64,000 nucleotides of DNA from Talpa occidentalis. Its lineage: Eukaryota > Chordata > Mammalia > Eulipotyphla > Talpidae. A program made the translations under genes and the position numbers. How positions within the stretch are numbered: position 1 is the first letter of the stretch; every line of letters begins with the position of its first letter. Under the pieces are notes generated by a model, which did not search any database, was not told the DNA's origin, and saw nothing but the letters and a program-made list of their open reading frames with translations. The stretch spans positions 48,541,876-48,605,875 of the forward strand of contig NW_023601433.1 in the NCBI RefSeq assembly GCF_014898055.3, written 5' to 3'. Positions 10,766 through 22,540 of this stretch are shown here, piece by piece.

Positions 10766-11718
10766 CACCATTGTTCATGAACACACTTAATCTGAGAATA
10801 TTTGACTTTTACCATACCTTCTAGAGAAAATGCCATAAGATAGTAAAGTAAGTAAAGGTGGTCATTTTGGGGGGAGGTAGGGGAGATGGACTGAAGGCAG
10901 AGAGATTTCTGGATAAAGGGTTCTCTGGAGAGACACCCTCTCGATGCCAGAAATGGAGTACTACCTCCTTTGACTCTGACCAAGAAAAAGAAAACTGTGC
11001 TACTGGGCTGGAAGATGAACTGAGCTCATTCAGCTCTTCACTGTGCCAAGGAGAAAGGATGGAGAGAGACAGAATAAGAAACTACTTGAGTCAAGTGTGG
11101 TCAATCTAGCAATGGGACCAATTTCAAGCGCAAAGTTATTTTAAGTTAGTGGCAGCAGGAGGTTGGTTTGAGGTTACTTAATTGTATTCTGCCCTTCAAA
11201 AAATTCAAAAGCTGGAAAACATCAAAGAAATGATGATACATTCCCCTGAAAGGCCTTATATGGTTGTTGCTCTGATGTCTACTGAACTGAAATGGTGCTG
11301 ACCAGCCTCTCCCAGTAGAACCTAAGAGAGACACTCACTGTGTACCTCCTGCCTCTCCCAGGTAGACCTACGAGAGACATTTGCTATGCAGTGCCCCGAC
11401 ATGGAACATCTGGGCTGTCCTAGAAAGGGTTGAGCAAACACAGTTGTTTAAAGCAGCTAAATTTGCCTAACCAGTGTCAGCAAGTTTTTGCATTAGAATG
11501 CATTACACTGAGCCATGCTGGCACTTTCTCCATCTGTTTACATTTACAATAGGACTGGTTGCCAAAGATAGGAATCCCAGTGTCCACATCCAAAAAAGCA
11601 CAAGCCAAAAGTTAGAAATAAAAACAAATTGAAAAACTGCTTATTTCTAGCTTAGTTGGATTGAGAAAGATTACAAATATTTCCCTAGAGCTTAAAGCCC
11701 CAAAGAGGAGGGACTTAG
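10766..11718. other. Unassigned sequence
   Basis: No gene recognised. An open frame at 10858-11109 shows no domain. A short imperfect duplication containing CTCTCCCAG.AGA.CCTA(A/C)GAGAGACA occurs near 11306 and 11354. Confidence 0.4.
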
Positions 11719-12168
11719 CGTAAAGGCAGGACTGGACACGGTGCAGGTTTACTGATCCAGCAGACCGGGTAAAGGAGGAGTCAGAGTCCTCAGTGGCTTT
11801 TTTGCAGGTCTTTTTATTTAGATTACCAGGTACAAGGCAGGCAGGGGCACTGGGGGGCTGGTAGGCTGGCAGACCTCCCAGCCCCCAGCAGCAAGTCTTC
11901 ACTCTATCTGGGCTCTCCGGCCTTCTCTCTCTCTCGGCTTCTGCTGCTGCTTTCTCGGCTTCTCTTTCGACTTCTCTTTTGGCTTCTTTGGGCGTCCCCA
12001 TGACGCCACCCTTAAAAGCCCAGTCTCAGCCCAGGTGAATCCCATCTACCTATGCCCACACCCTATTCCAGGTGCCCGCCATCAAGCATGCATTCAGGAC
12101 CGCAAGGATCCATCATCTATCCTGATGGCAGGAGGGCAGAAAAGCCTGACATTTTTCCTTACCCTACA
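11719..12168 (-). mobile_element. Solo LTR, family B, copy 2
   Basis: Same family as 14076-14534 and 50950-51391. It holds GACCGGGTAAAGGAGGAGTC, AGTCTTCACTCTATCTGGGCTCTC, ATGACGCCACCCTTAAAAGCCCAGTCT (the TATA-like region on the minus strand), GCCCACACCCTATTCCAGGTG and ATGGCAGGAGGGCAGAAAAG, and ends ACCCTACA. Flanks CTTAG (11714-11718) and CTTGG (12169-12173) look like a 5-bp duplication with one change. Confidence 0.88.
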
Positions 12169-12330
12169 CTTGGTATCAGAAAAACCAAAGGAACTTCACA
12201 GGATCCCTCTCCAAGTATATCGCCTTGACTCAGGGGTAACCTTCTCTATCACCATGAGACCACAAACTCCACAAGGAAAGCAGGTACATGAAGAATTCTT
12301 AGTTTTTCTAGCCTAGTGCCTGGTAGCTGC

Positions 12331-12614
12331 ACTCTCTCTCTCTTTTTTAAAGATTTATTTTTATTTATACTAGAACTGGGGTACAGGCCAGAGGCATGGG
12401 AGGGTAAGAGGATTCACCAGAGACAGAGTAGGGAGCAGAGCAGAACAGGCAGATGGACCAAAGACAATGCTGAGGGTATCAGTGGGCGAGGCAGGAGAGG
12501 TCTGCCGTGCCATGTGGGTATCTCCCTGGCCGGCCGGGAATCGAACCCGTGCTGCAGAGGCTGCGGACAGCTTCACAGAGCTGCGCTCAACCTGCTGTGC
12601 CACCTGGGGAGGCC
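12331..12614 (-). mobile_element. tRNA-derived SINE, full length
   Basis: In reverse complement it starts GGCCTCCCCAGGTGGCACAG and has a B box within GGGTTCGATTCCC. It is flanked by an exact duplication TGGTAGCTGC (12321-12330 and 12615-12624). It inserted into a site next to an L2/MIR-like AATAAATG tail. Confidence 0.92.
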
Positions 12615-12708
12615 TGGTAGCTGCTCTTAATAAATGCTGTTTAGTTGAATGAATAAATGAATTAGTCAAATCTTTGTGATAGTTTTCAAACTAGTCTGCA
12701 AATTCTTT

Positions 12709-12877
12709 TTTTTAATATATATACTTTTTTTAAAAATGGGCTTGCAATTAATTAATTAATTAATTAATTAATTTTTTTGTGGGGCCCTTGCCGGCAGCCA
12801 GGGAACGAACCGGTGTTGCAGAGGCTGTGGGCAGCCTCGCAGCCCAGCGCTCTACCACTGCGCCACCAGGGGAGGCC
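12709..12877 (-). mobile_element. Short variant of the tRNA-derived SINE
   Basis: Only the tRNA-like head is present (about 100 bp, ending GCCACCAGGGGAGGCC on the + strand). It is followed directly by an (AATT)n stretch and A/T tail, without the 3' body of the other copies. A perfect 18-bp duplication CTAGTCTGCAAATTCTTT flanks it (12691-12708 and 12878-12895), so it was mobilised in this short form and is recent. Confidence 0.88.
12746..12772. repeat. (AATT)n simple repeat inside a SINE
   Basis: Seven or so tandem ATTA/ATTAATTA units between the tRNA-like head and the tail of the short SINE. Confidence 0.85.
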
Positions 12878-13063
12878 CTAGTCTGCAAATTCTTTGATGC
12901 TCTTCCATTGAGAAGTAAAATCTGCCTCCTCTCCCTTTGAATCTAAATAGGATTCTGATTACTTCCACCATTCTAGCTGAGTAGAAGTTGAAACAGTGCC
13001 CTAGAGGCATCTATGGGGGGGCTATAGCTACCCAAGGACAGTGGTCAATAGAGGACAGGTCAC

Positions 13064-14068
13064 TGTGGGTTCTCACCCACATACACAATTGCAAGACCAC
13101 TCAGAATTAAAGGAACAACAATGGGGTTTATTTAATAAACAGGGGAAACAAAGTTTCTAAGGCTGCAAGTGGCCCACTATCTCACACCAGATATTGTACA
13201 CAATGTCCAAATGTCCCAAACAAGACTGCTCGTCCAAAGTGGTGCTGTCCATCAATGAGGGCCTGGCACTCATAGCACACTGGCAAGCAGCTGGCCTGGA
13301 TCCAACTTACCACAGCTGGAGGTGCTCACAGATGGGGCCACTGACATGACCCTGCAGCAGCCCACAGACACAATTGGGATAGACAGCAGCAGAAGCTGGA
13401 CCAGACAGCAGTAGAGGCAGCAGCACCTAGAGGCAGTGCTGAGCAATTAACAGCTCTCAGAGGTGACCTGGACACAGAGCACCAGCCACCCATCAAGAGT
13501 GCTGAGCAGCACTGGCCAGTAGTGCTTGGTTACCCACCCACCAGATACAGCGTTACAGCTCTGTGAGTTTTGGCCCACACCAACAACAAATGGTTCTTTG
13601 AGACACCAGGCCCAGGGCCTTTGGGGCCTCTTTCAGGGGATGTCTGAAGTAGGCTGGAGGCAGGTGAGGCAGGCGTGGTCTCTGCAAAGCTCTTTGGCTT
13701 CTCTTCTTTCTTCAGAAGTCAGGAACAGTGTCCTTTCAAGAGCCTGAGAGTCTGTCTGAGAGTGAGTCCCTCCTCATAGGCAAGGAACAGTGTCCTTCCC
13801 AGAACTAGAGTGAGAGTCTGAGTATCAGTCCTCAGTTGGCTCTGGCCCTGCCTTATATCCTCTCTCCTGGTGCCTACACATCTGATTGGACCATTTATTA
13901 ATCAGCTCATAGTCCCACCTGATCAGTCCACTCCATGATCCAGGCACCAAATCCATGGGCCTCTCTACTGGCTGCAACTGGAGAAGCAACAGCACAGGGG
14001 CTGGCCCTATGAAGCCCAGAACTCCTCCCTGCAACCTTAAAACAGGCATTGCATGCCCTGGGGTGACA
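13064..14068 (-). mobile_element. Solo LTR, family C-like, about 1.0 kb
   Basis: Proposed ends are TGTGGGTTC and GGGTGACA. On the minus strand a TATA-like GAGGATATAAGGCAGG lies near 13846-13861 and AATAAA near 13127-13140, in the correct order for an LTR of minus orientation. The middle is rich in CAGCAG/CAGCTG motifs and partial repeats such as ACAGCTCTCAGAGG...CTGGACACAG, which also occur in the LTR at 22541-23760, so the two seem related. No clean target duplication was found and the edges are approximate. Confidence 0.65.
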
Positions 14069-14075
14069 TGGTAGG

Positions 14076-14534
14076 TGTGAGGGGCAGGAGGACACAGGGC
14101 AGGATCTCTATGACCCAAGCAGACCATGTGAAGGAGGAGTCCTGGAGCCCTCGGTGGCTTTTGCAGGCTTTTATTGGGATTTACCAGGTACAGAGCAGGC
14201 AGGGGTGGTGGGGGGCCGGGAGGCTGGCAGGCCTCCCAGACCCCAGCAAGTCTTCACTCTTTCTGGGCTCTCCGGCATTCTCTTGTGGTCTCTGCTTCCC
14301 TGCTTTCTGCCCTCGTGGTTCTGCTCTCTCGTGGTTCTACTGGCATCCCCATGACGCCGCCCTTATAAGTCCAGTCTTAGCCCAGGTGTACCCACTTACG
14401 CATGCCCACACCCTACTCCAGGTGCCTGCCATCAGGCTTGCATTCAGGACCACAAGGATTTCAGGACCACAAGGATCCATCATCAATCCTAATGGGGGGA
14501 GGGCAGAAAAGCCTGACACTTTATTTACCCTACA
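14076..14534 (-). mobile_element. Solo LTR, family B, copy 3, perfect 5-bp duplication
   Basis: The + strand runs TGTGAGGGGC...TTACCCTACA and is flanked by exact GTAGG (14071-14075 and 14535-14539). On the minus strand a TATA-like CTTATAAGGGCGGCG (about 14355-14369) precedes CCAATAAAAGCC (about 14170-14181), giving U3-R-U5 order. It sits 7 bp beyond the end of the neighbouring LTR. It also holds a local duplication of CAGGACCACAAGGAT (about 14446 and 14462). Confidence 0.92.
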
Positions 14535-14539
14535 GTAGG

Positions 14540-17500
14540 GGAACCACTGCTCTCTGCCATCACTGTTGGCTTCTGCCTGCAGGTAAGCCCTGGGGCCACT
14601 GGTGGTGGATGGAAAAATGCCTACCACCCGCAGCCTCTTGCACTGCCCACAAGAAGCTTCTAGGGCCAGGGGCAAACTGCTACCACTTTTCTAACAGTAC
14701 CTGCTGCTTAGCTGGTGGCAGGAAAAAGCCAATCTTGCCCCACACCCCATGTGCTGGGGCCCCAGTTTCAGAGTGACACTTATGTGACTCCAAAGCAAAG
14801 GGATAAAAGGCCACAAGGACTTTGCATTTCTTCTTGAAGTCCTGAGTCACATGTAAAATGACCCAGCATCCCGAGACAGCTGTGTTGGAGAAGCCACGCA
14901 CCATGATGACATGAAGAGTTGACACTTCACAGAGATGCCCAACATGACCCCAGATATTTTATAAGAGAGTTAAAAAACTCCAAATGAGACTAGCCCTGCT
15001 GTGTAAATTACTTCCAAACTTTTTAAGTTCCTAACTGAGGCCTAGCTGTTGTGGAATGACCGCAAGCCATTCTTGCTGGGCCCTATCTGAATTCCTGACT
15101 CATAGAACTCATGAGCATTTAAAAATGGTGCTTGCTTATTTGGTTTGTTCATGAGACAGGTAATATTCTTCAAGGTTCCAGGCAGGAGAGTTATGTTATG
15201 CTCAAGTCCTTCAAGATTCCCAGTCAAGAAGTCGATCTTTAAAAAACATATCCCCTCTTCCATTGAAGCCCGTACCTTCTTTATTTGGCCTGTGAAGAGA
15301 TGGTTAACAGCTGGTTCACACTCTTACTTGATTGTAGTCCTTCACACACTGGAAATATGCTTTTTCTTATTTGGCTCAAATACTCCATAATCTTTCCAGA
15401 TCCTTTTATCTTTTTTCATTTTGCTCTGTATTTGTCACCCTCTAAAAAACAGATGCCAATGTATTTTGTAGACATGCAGCAAATTATCATGAGATGAGAG
15501 CCTGAGATCAAAACAACAATCCTTTTGGCATGTAAGGCATTTTATAGTATGCAAACCATTTTCACCTGTATGATTTTCAGGTTCCCATATTTACCCAGTT
15601 ACTTAAGTGATATGGATATTTATTCCAATTTATTAACCATAAGTTCCTTTCTCAGTAGCATACTTGCTAATGGCTAAGTTGAGACTAGAAAACAAACTTC
15701 CTTGAATTGCAAGGATATGGACAAGGACAAAATGACAATTGAAAAGAATAAAATCAGCTGTTGTGCTTGAATAGTGAATTATTTTCTCTTCAGTTTTCCT
15801 TGATTATAATTTGGTCCTTTCAATAAAGAAAATCATAACATTTTTAAAAAGGAAATACTAGATCTTGATAGAGTGTTTGGCCAGTGTTGAAATATTTTGA
15901 AGTATGTAATTTTAAACATAAATAGCTCAAATTGCAGGCAAAACAGAAGCTACATAGTGAATTATCTTCTCATTGATGTCATTGACTTTAATTTTTTCTA
16001 GTTCTAGAAAATGGTAGAAAGTGTATTCTAGTCAGAATCAGAAATAAAAATATATTGAGTACCACTGGGTTGGCCTAAAAAATGCTAATTACAAATGCAT
16101 GCTATTACTTGAACAAAATAAGTATTTAGAACACAAGAAGCACCAGGCTTTTATGGGTATTGTGTAACATCTTCATCAACAAGCCACTTGAATGGAAGTC
16201 CCAGTTTCGTCTAGTCCTATGCTGGTGATATACCACCGCATGTCAAGACACATGGTCTAGGTTCTATCAAGTATGTATGTGTTCACACTCTTTCTCAAGG
16301 TCAGACTTTCTATACAGAATATTTATTTCTATGTTCTAAATAAAGCCAAGGACGGAGAGAATTACTGGTGATCCAGAAAGAAGAGGGATGGAGGTGAGTA
16401 TAAGTAAGACTGACACTGACAGTTATCCCCACTTAAGGAAGTGAAGCTACACTTTCAGAGCCATATCTGTGAATGGCTGAGCTGAAACGAGAAAGCAGGG
16501 TGAAAAAGACACCAATTCAGAGGTTGCAAAGACTCACGTTTGGCTGCACAGTGTCCCATAAAGAAGGATCCATGGCAATCTAAAGCTGAGTCTCTGTTGG
16601 AGAGTGGAGGGAGTCCAGAATCTGCCTTTTTAACAAGTATCCTAGGCAATTATGAGGCCCGCTAGAATATGTATGTTCATTAGTTCATGTCATCTTCTCA
16701 AAAATTCAAGCAGTTACAAAGAGTAATGCAGGACTCAGAGAGCCTCTGTGAGACTGGGGGAGTCACACCTGAACCCTTCTGAGATAGAAGCAGGTGCTAT
16801 TTCCTACCACATATCGCCACAACCTGGTTGGTGGCACAACTCTTCACACTTCTGTGAGCCTCACTGTCCTGTGCATAAAATGAGAGGTTGAACTACTTTA
16901 GATTTAAGAACGCTATTGTGTCTGCATTTAATGATGACTTGAGATGAAAGTCTAGGTGCCATTTTGGATGAGAGTAACTCGCACAGACTTTGAGTTAAAT
17001 GCTTTTATGTAGTCTGAATCCACTACGCTCATTTAAAATAAACCTAACGTCCATTTACATCCATATCCAGTAGCGTTCTAACTGGTACTGCATATGCCAG
17101 ATCTTGCAAAAGTGATTGCCAACAGCACCTTAGCTGCAAGGAGAGGATGTGGGCACAAACCCTTCAGATTTGGGTGTGTCATTTTAGACCAGGTCAGAGC
17201 CATCAAAGTGCTATGCTTTCCTCCACCCTTTCCGACTGCCCCAAGACTGGCACAGGGCTTACTAAGAGTGAAAGTAACACTTGCCTATGTGGGGCCAACA
17301 GTCTTTTCTAGGTGGTAGGGTGAGGTGCCAGACAGAGTCGTGCCACCCAACATGAATTTTCTACAGCCCAAACCAGATACTTCTGTTTCCTGACATGCCA
17401 TGCATCTAGGCCTGATCCTTCTGCTCCACTGGTCTGTGTTGCAACAAGTGAGAAATGGGTATTTACTGTCAAGGCCTGACTTCAAATCTTTTTTACCTTA

Positions 17501-17642
17501 ATCTGTTTTTCCAATACATATAATGGGCATCTACTCATGCCACAAAACTTTCTTTTGTCTAACATCATTTTAGAGATAACTAGCAATGAAAAGATATCAC
17601 ATTGTTACGGAACAATTTTTCAGTGGATTCCATTTATCAGTT
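14540..17642. other. Unassigned, mostly unique sequence
   Basis: About 3 kb with no recognised gene. Open frames are short and overlap on both strands. A MIR-like stretch (16845-16925) is listed separately. Confidence 0.45.
16845..16925 (+). repeat. Possible MIR-like relic
   Basis: TTCTGTGAGCCTCACTGTCCTGTGCATAAAATGAGAGGTTGAACTA resembles the conserved core and 3' part of MIR-type SINEs. Only a short part is recognisable. Confidence 0.4.
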
Positions 17643-17893
17643 TGTTATAGAGCAACCCCGATATTAAACGGGTTCCTGGCTGTGGGTCCTCACCCGCGCG
17701 CGAACTCCAAAGCCCACGTTTCTGCCTTTTGTATCCACCTGGCTGCTTAACCCCACCCTCCGGTCCCAGCCACCTTCCCTTTGGTGGTGATGGGATTTGG
17801 AGTTCCCAGTGTCTTTGGCTTTGACCTGGGGTGGGGGTGGAGTCCACAAAGCCTGTATAGAATTTGCTTTGGGACATCCTTTTCCCCCTAACA
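17643..17893 (-). mobile_element. Solo LTR, family A, copy 2, internally deleted
   Basis: It starts TGTTATAGAGCAACCCCGATATTAAACGGG and ends TTTTCCCCCTAACA, matching 4087-4555 at both ends. About 0.2 kb is missing: the sequence jumps from CACCCGCGCGCGAA to CTCCAAAGCCCACG, removing the AATAAA region and part of R. Flanks share only GTT. The matched parts are close to copy 1. Confidence 0.88.
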
Positions 17894-19425
17894 AGTTTAT
17901 CAACTCCATTTTGCAGGAATAGTTTCCACTTTAGAGGAGACATTTTATGCATAACAGAGAGGGTTTGAGTCTCACTCAAGTGTCAGCACATTACATATTA
18001 GAAAGTGTTACTAGGCTTCAAACAAAGCTGTGCAACTCTGCACATAGGTAACACTAAGCCAAAATGTGTGTGGCCAATAAAATGACTCCATGCCGTCAGA
18101 ATGTGGGATGCAAAATGAGATTCTGTGGGAGTTAGGGGTCAATAGTGGTCAAGTGCAAGAGAGAGATTTGACAGCTCCCAAGCTCAGGGCAGTCTGTTCT
18201 CAGTTATCTACTGGCAGGGAGGGAAAACTGAAGGATGAAATACTGATACCCCTAACGACTTGATCCAGCTTCACTATTTGTTCTGATTTTATATGTCTGT
18301 TTCCCATCCCTCCCTAACTCTTTCTTTGGACTTCAGAATGGGCCTAATTAGCTGGTGTGGTCATCAGTTATCAACTGCAACTGTGATAAATGGCTGTTAG
18401 GAGATGGTGCAGAAAGGGAACCTGTTTGTGAAGTCCCAGTTAACTGCCAAACTAGACAATCACCCCTAATTAATCAAGAGCAAATGAAGGTTGTTGATGG
18501 TAGTGAAGTGCCATTTTGAGAACTCTCCAGCATATAATGCAGAAACTCTTTGTTTTCTTTTTAGCTCTGATTCTGAACTAAATGGTTTAAGTCATCTGGT
18601 TACCCTCCCTGGAATCCAGTCAGAGAAGTGAGGCTAACAGATGTGGCCTTCTGCAGAAAAGTACTGATGAGGAATAATGGTTAAAAATTATCATGAAGCC
18701 CTTTGCAATGTCAAAATGGTGATAGGCAATGATGAACTTTGACCAGAAGTCTTGTGTTTTGTGGCGTAGCTGCTATAATTGCCCCTGTTTGTTATGACAC
18801 TGGTGCTAGAGGCTGGGAGAAGACTAAGAGCTTTGGTGGTCTTATTAGGCTAAGAGTGTGGGCTTTTGCAAGTATGCAACAGTGCCCTCTGTTGGCACCC
18901 AACATATTAATAAGCTGCTGAAGCTGAACAGCCCATTTCCTCGGCCATGTGTTTTCCTGCCTCTCAGCAGAGGCCCAGAGAGTTGGTGTGCAAGGGCCTG
19001 TGACCAGTCCCTGCAGCGAACGGTTTTTGCTTCACAGAGCTTAGTGCGTGTCCATTTGAAAGCTGCTCAGTGGAAATCTTATTCCTTGGGATTTTAAACA
19101 GTCATATTTCCTGCTATTTGACATCAATAGGACATTTAGCAAATGGAGTGCCAGATGGAGCTCCTGGCTCTATTTTTTGTAAGACACTTGAGAGTCGGAA
19201 ACCTCTGGATGTTTGCATTTGATAGGCTTGCTCTCCGTAAGGCTGTCCATGGTTCAATGGATGTGGGGCATTCTGTAGGCTGCTGAGTCGGGGGGAGATC
19301 TGGGACACCCAGGACTGCAAATACAGCCTTGCTACAGTGCTGCGCAGACGTGTTTTCCATGATTCACTTTAACACTCAGACATTCACTTCTCTCACATCT
19401 GCATTTCTTAGAAGTTCTAGAATGC
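17894..19425. other. Unassigned, mostly unique sequence
   Basis: No gene, RNA or repeat family recognised. The stretch about 18739-19100 has somewhat higher G+C than its surroundings but no supported exon. Confidence 0.45.
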
Positions 19426-19625
19426 AGATAATAATTATCACTTTCACAAGCCTCCAAAAGAAGGTAGGGCAGACATTGGTGCCACTGTTTTGCAGATCTG
19501 AAAACTTAGGTTCAAATGTTGTGGGACTTGCCCATAGTTCCATGGTTTACATGATACAGGACCACATGAATACCAGAGAGCAATGAAATCTCAGGTCTTC
19601 TCTAGTAGCTAAGCAGTGCCCCTCT
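19426..19625 (-). repeat. Possible MIR relic
   Basis: ATAATAATTATCAC..., TTTTGCAGATCTGAAAACTTAGGTTC, GGACTTGCCCATAGTTCC and TCAGGTCTTCT follow the order of a MIR read on the minus strand, strongly diverged. Confidence 0.5.
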
Positions 19626-20524
19626 CCACCCAACCACCCCTTCCTATGTAAACACATGGTCATATATAAATCACCTTGGTTATTTGGCATTAATTCACAC
19701 TCATGTGAAGCAAGGCCCAAGAATTATTATCCTCTGAAATTGTTCTATTAATTACTATGTTTGTGATAGCATGGAGAAAATGTCAGTGGTGCTATTTGGA
19801 GAGACTTTGGTAGGTTCAAAATTGTCCTGCAATTATACCAAAGATGGCTGACAGTGATCTAGTCAATGAGATAATGATTTCCTGAAAAGGAGCATTTGAA
19901 TTTTTTCTTTTCATCATGTTGCCAGTGTCTTTGCTGATCAGGCAGGTAGATGCCACGTGATTTTATTTATTAGCACAGACTTGGTTTTTTTGCTATGTGG
20001 AGATTATATAAAGATTCTAAAACCATGATTCAACCTTAAATTTTTTTTACTATTAGACAATATCCAGAAAATGCTTAGGATTCAAACTGCTGTTACATGG
20101 AATGTCCCTATGCTTCTGAAGTTTTCACACTGTTATTTTTACAGATGTCTTCCTCAGTTCCCACTTAATTCAAGTTAGGAGAGTTAACAGAAATGAAACT
20201 TTGTTTCCTCTGTTTCCCTCCTCCCTGCATGCTTGATTTAAGTTGTAAGACCACAGATATGCTCTGCAGATTTACACCACCGCAACCAGGAGATGATTTT
20301 TGTTTGTTTTGTTTTGTTTTTGCTGATTTTAGAAAAGAGAAGATGTGTACCTGCACAGCTTACCTTTACCTTAAATTATATGGTGGTACCTACTTCCTCA
20401 AGGAAAGGTTAAAACCTCTGGGGCTGCTTGTACAGAAGAATCAGCAAACATAGTTACAGTTTAAGATAATTTCCCTCACACCAAATGGCTTTTCTCTTGC
20501 ACCAAAACAAAACCGCTCATCCTG
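19626..20524. other. Unassigned sequence
   Basis: No gene or repeat recognised. A (GTTT)n-like T/G run occurs near 20298-20322. Confidence 0.4.
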
Positions 20525-20793
20525 AGACTCCTTATCTCTGGTGGTCTTAGTGCTGTCACCACTGTGGCCTGGCCTAGCCCAGTGGCCTGAGTTCAATCCC
20601 TGGCCAGGGAGCTAACCCACATATGGCACAGCAGACCTCTCTTGCCTTGCCTGCTGCTCCCCTCAGCAGTGTATTTTAGTAGATCTGCCTGTTCTGCTTC
20701 CCACTCTGTCTCTGCTGAATCCTCTCACCTGCTGCACCTCTGCCCTACATGTCAATTCTTCTACACAAAAGTAAAATAAATTTAAAAAAAAAA
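20525..20793 (+). mobile_element. tRNA-derived SINE, diverged
   Basis: The tRNA-like head is diverged, but CCTGAGTTCAATCCCTGGCCAGGGAGCTAACCCACAT, CTGCTGCTCCCCTCAGCAGTGTATTTTAGTAGATC and AAAATAAATTTAAAA are clear. Flanks CCGCTCATCCTG (20513-20524) and CCCTTATCCTG (20794-20804) look like a mutated duplication. It is older than most copies here. Confidence 0.82.
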
Positions 20794-20804
20794 CCCTTAT
20801 CCTG

Positions 20805-22540
20805 TATGACAATTTCAACTGCATAAAGAACTATTAGTAAAACTATTAACAAGGACCAAAAATTAAAAAAAAAAATCCTTGCTTTTATACTTATTAAGCT
20901 TTCCTTGGCTCTTCTACATTGAACTAAATTCAAACAGAGCTTTACAAAGTATCTATTCCAATCTTCTGTTTAACATAGAAATTCATTCTCTTGATAAATA
21001 CTTCAACTAACAGAGTCCTCTCTTTAAAAGGTTGTCCATTCCATTTCTGAAGAGCTCTCATGGGGAATAATCAAATGTAAAGACCCATCTTTTACTGGAC
21101 TATATAATCATATAAATGTTCATTTCAGATATATTCACAAGTAAAAAGAAAGTGAACTACAAGACTCAAGAGTAGGCCATTTCTTTGAAGTAATATCTCA
21201 ATGGACAAAAATTGATAGATATAATTTTATCAGTTGTGAGAAGAGAAGACTTATAGAAGGAGCCTTGGCAAACCCCCAAACTGACCCTTTTACTTGCTTC
21301 ATGATCATCTGGACACTATCGTGGAATGTGGCATTTTGGTCTAACATAAGCACAGAATAACATGTAGCATACACCCAAATTTAGTGAATCACTAGTGAAT
21401 AGGCCCTTAAAGTCTACAAAAACCAACCACAGGGCTGTAATGAAAGAAAGCGATGACAGATAAGTTATAACAAACAGCCAGCCAATTTCTGAACTCTGTA
21501 TTTTGGCTGACTAGTCCTGAATATGGGAAGAATTATGTTGTTCAATTTATAACTTATTAAAGAGGGCAAGAACCCGTTGCTACAGATGACTGGTTCTATA
21601 TCAAAGAAGACTAGAAGTCATATTATAGTTTCTATTAGGCAAACCGTTAAGCAGTACTTAACTCACTTTTTCCCCTGCCTAATCATTAGAAAAGGATGAA
21701 TTTTCAAAAAGTAAAAAATCTGCAGTATTCTTAGTAAGTCATGTTTTTACTCTCTTGTTATCTGTAAAAACCTAGACATGCTGATAGAATCAATTTCATT
21801 TCCTAAGCAAGGCAGTAATTACTTTTTCACATGGTGTATGTTCCTTGTAAGCAGTTGCCTGCAACATACAGAATGGAATGCCTTTGTGAGGTGAAGGGGG
21901 TGAGTTGGAAGTTTATTATAATATTAAAGTATTATATTTTATATATGCACATATATCATATGTTATTAGATGAAATCTGCCCTGAATACAACATAAAACT
22001 ACTTTTCACTTACCAGATAAAACACATGGTACCTTATATACAGTCTATGAACACTTTTAAGAGTAAGCCCCAAAATAGGCACCAGAAATGTTGAATACGA
22101 GAAGAAACGAGTCTTCCTGGCCTAAATGGACTTTAAGCTTTATTACACCATAACTGAAAACTTATTACTGCTGCTTTCAGCTGGTGTAGTGGAAAAGCCA
22201 GAAGACTTGTGCTATAATCATGAGTTAAGCAGGAATGTTTGATTTTGTATAATTTTGCAGACGTTTAATTTGCCTAAGCCATAGAAAGGGGGAATACTGA
22301 ACTAAATTATCTACAAGCTTCATTCCATTTTTAGATATTGTGATTTTATCTTCTCGGATGAATAACTTCACCATTTAGTCATGGAGGAAAAAAGACATCA
22401 GAAAGCCCTTATAAGCCATTGGTCTTTTGGAGGGCTCATGGGCAATGTATTTCAGAAGAATAAGATGTTAGTTTTCTTATGTTTAGGTGGTGTGATTTAG
22501 TCATCCTAAAACTGTACAAAGCTAGGGGATTAACATGGTT
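20805..22540. other. Unassigned AT-rich sequence
   Basis: About 1.7 kb with no recognised gene or repeat; stop codons are dense in all frames. Confidence 0.45.

Noticed and set aside
14053..14538. 161-codon plus-strand open frame, with overlapping minus frames
   Set aside because: Coextensive with a solo LTR and antisense to its transcription direction; other copies of the LTR do not keep it.
16068..16090. GGGTTGGCCTAAAAAATG resembling a mariner terminal repeat
   Set aside because: Match is under 20 bp, no second terminal repeat or TA duplication was found.
18739..19100. Slightly GC-richer stretch as a possible exon
   Set aside because: Open frames are 60-79 codons without recognisable domain or convincing splice-site pair.
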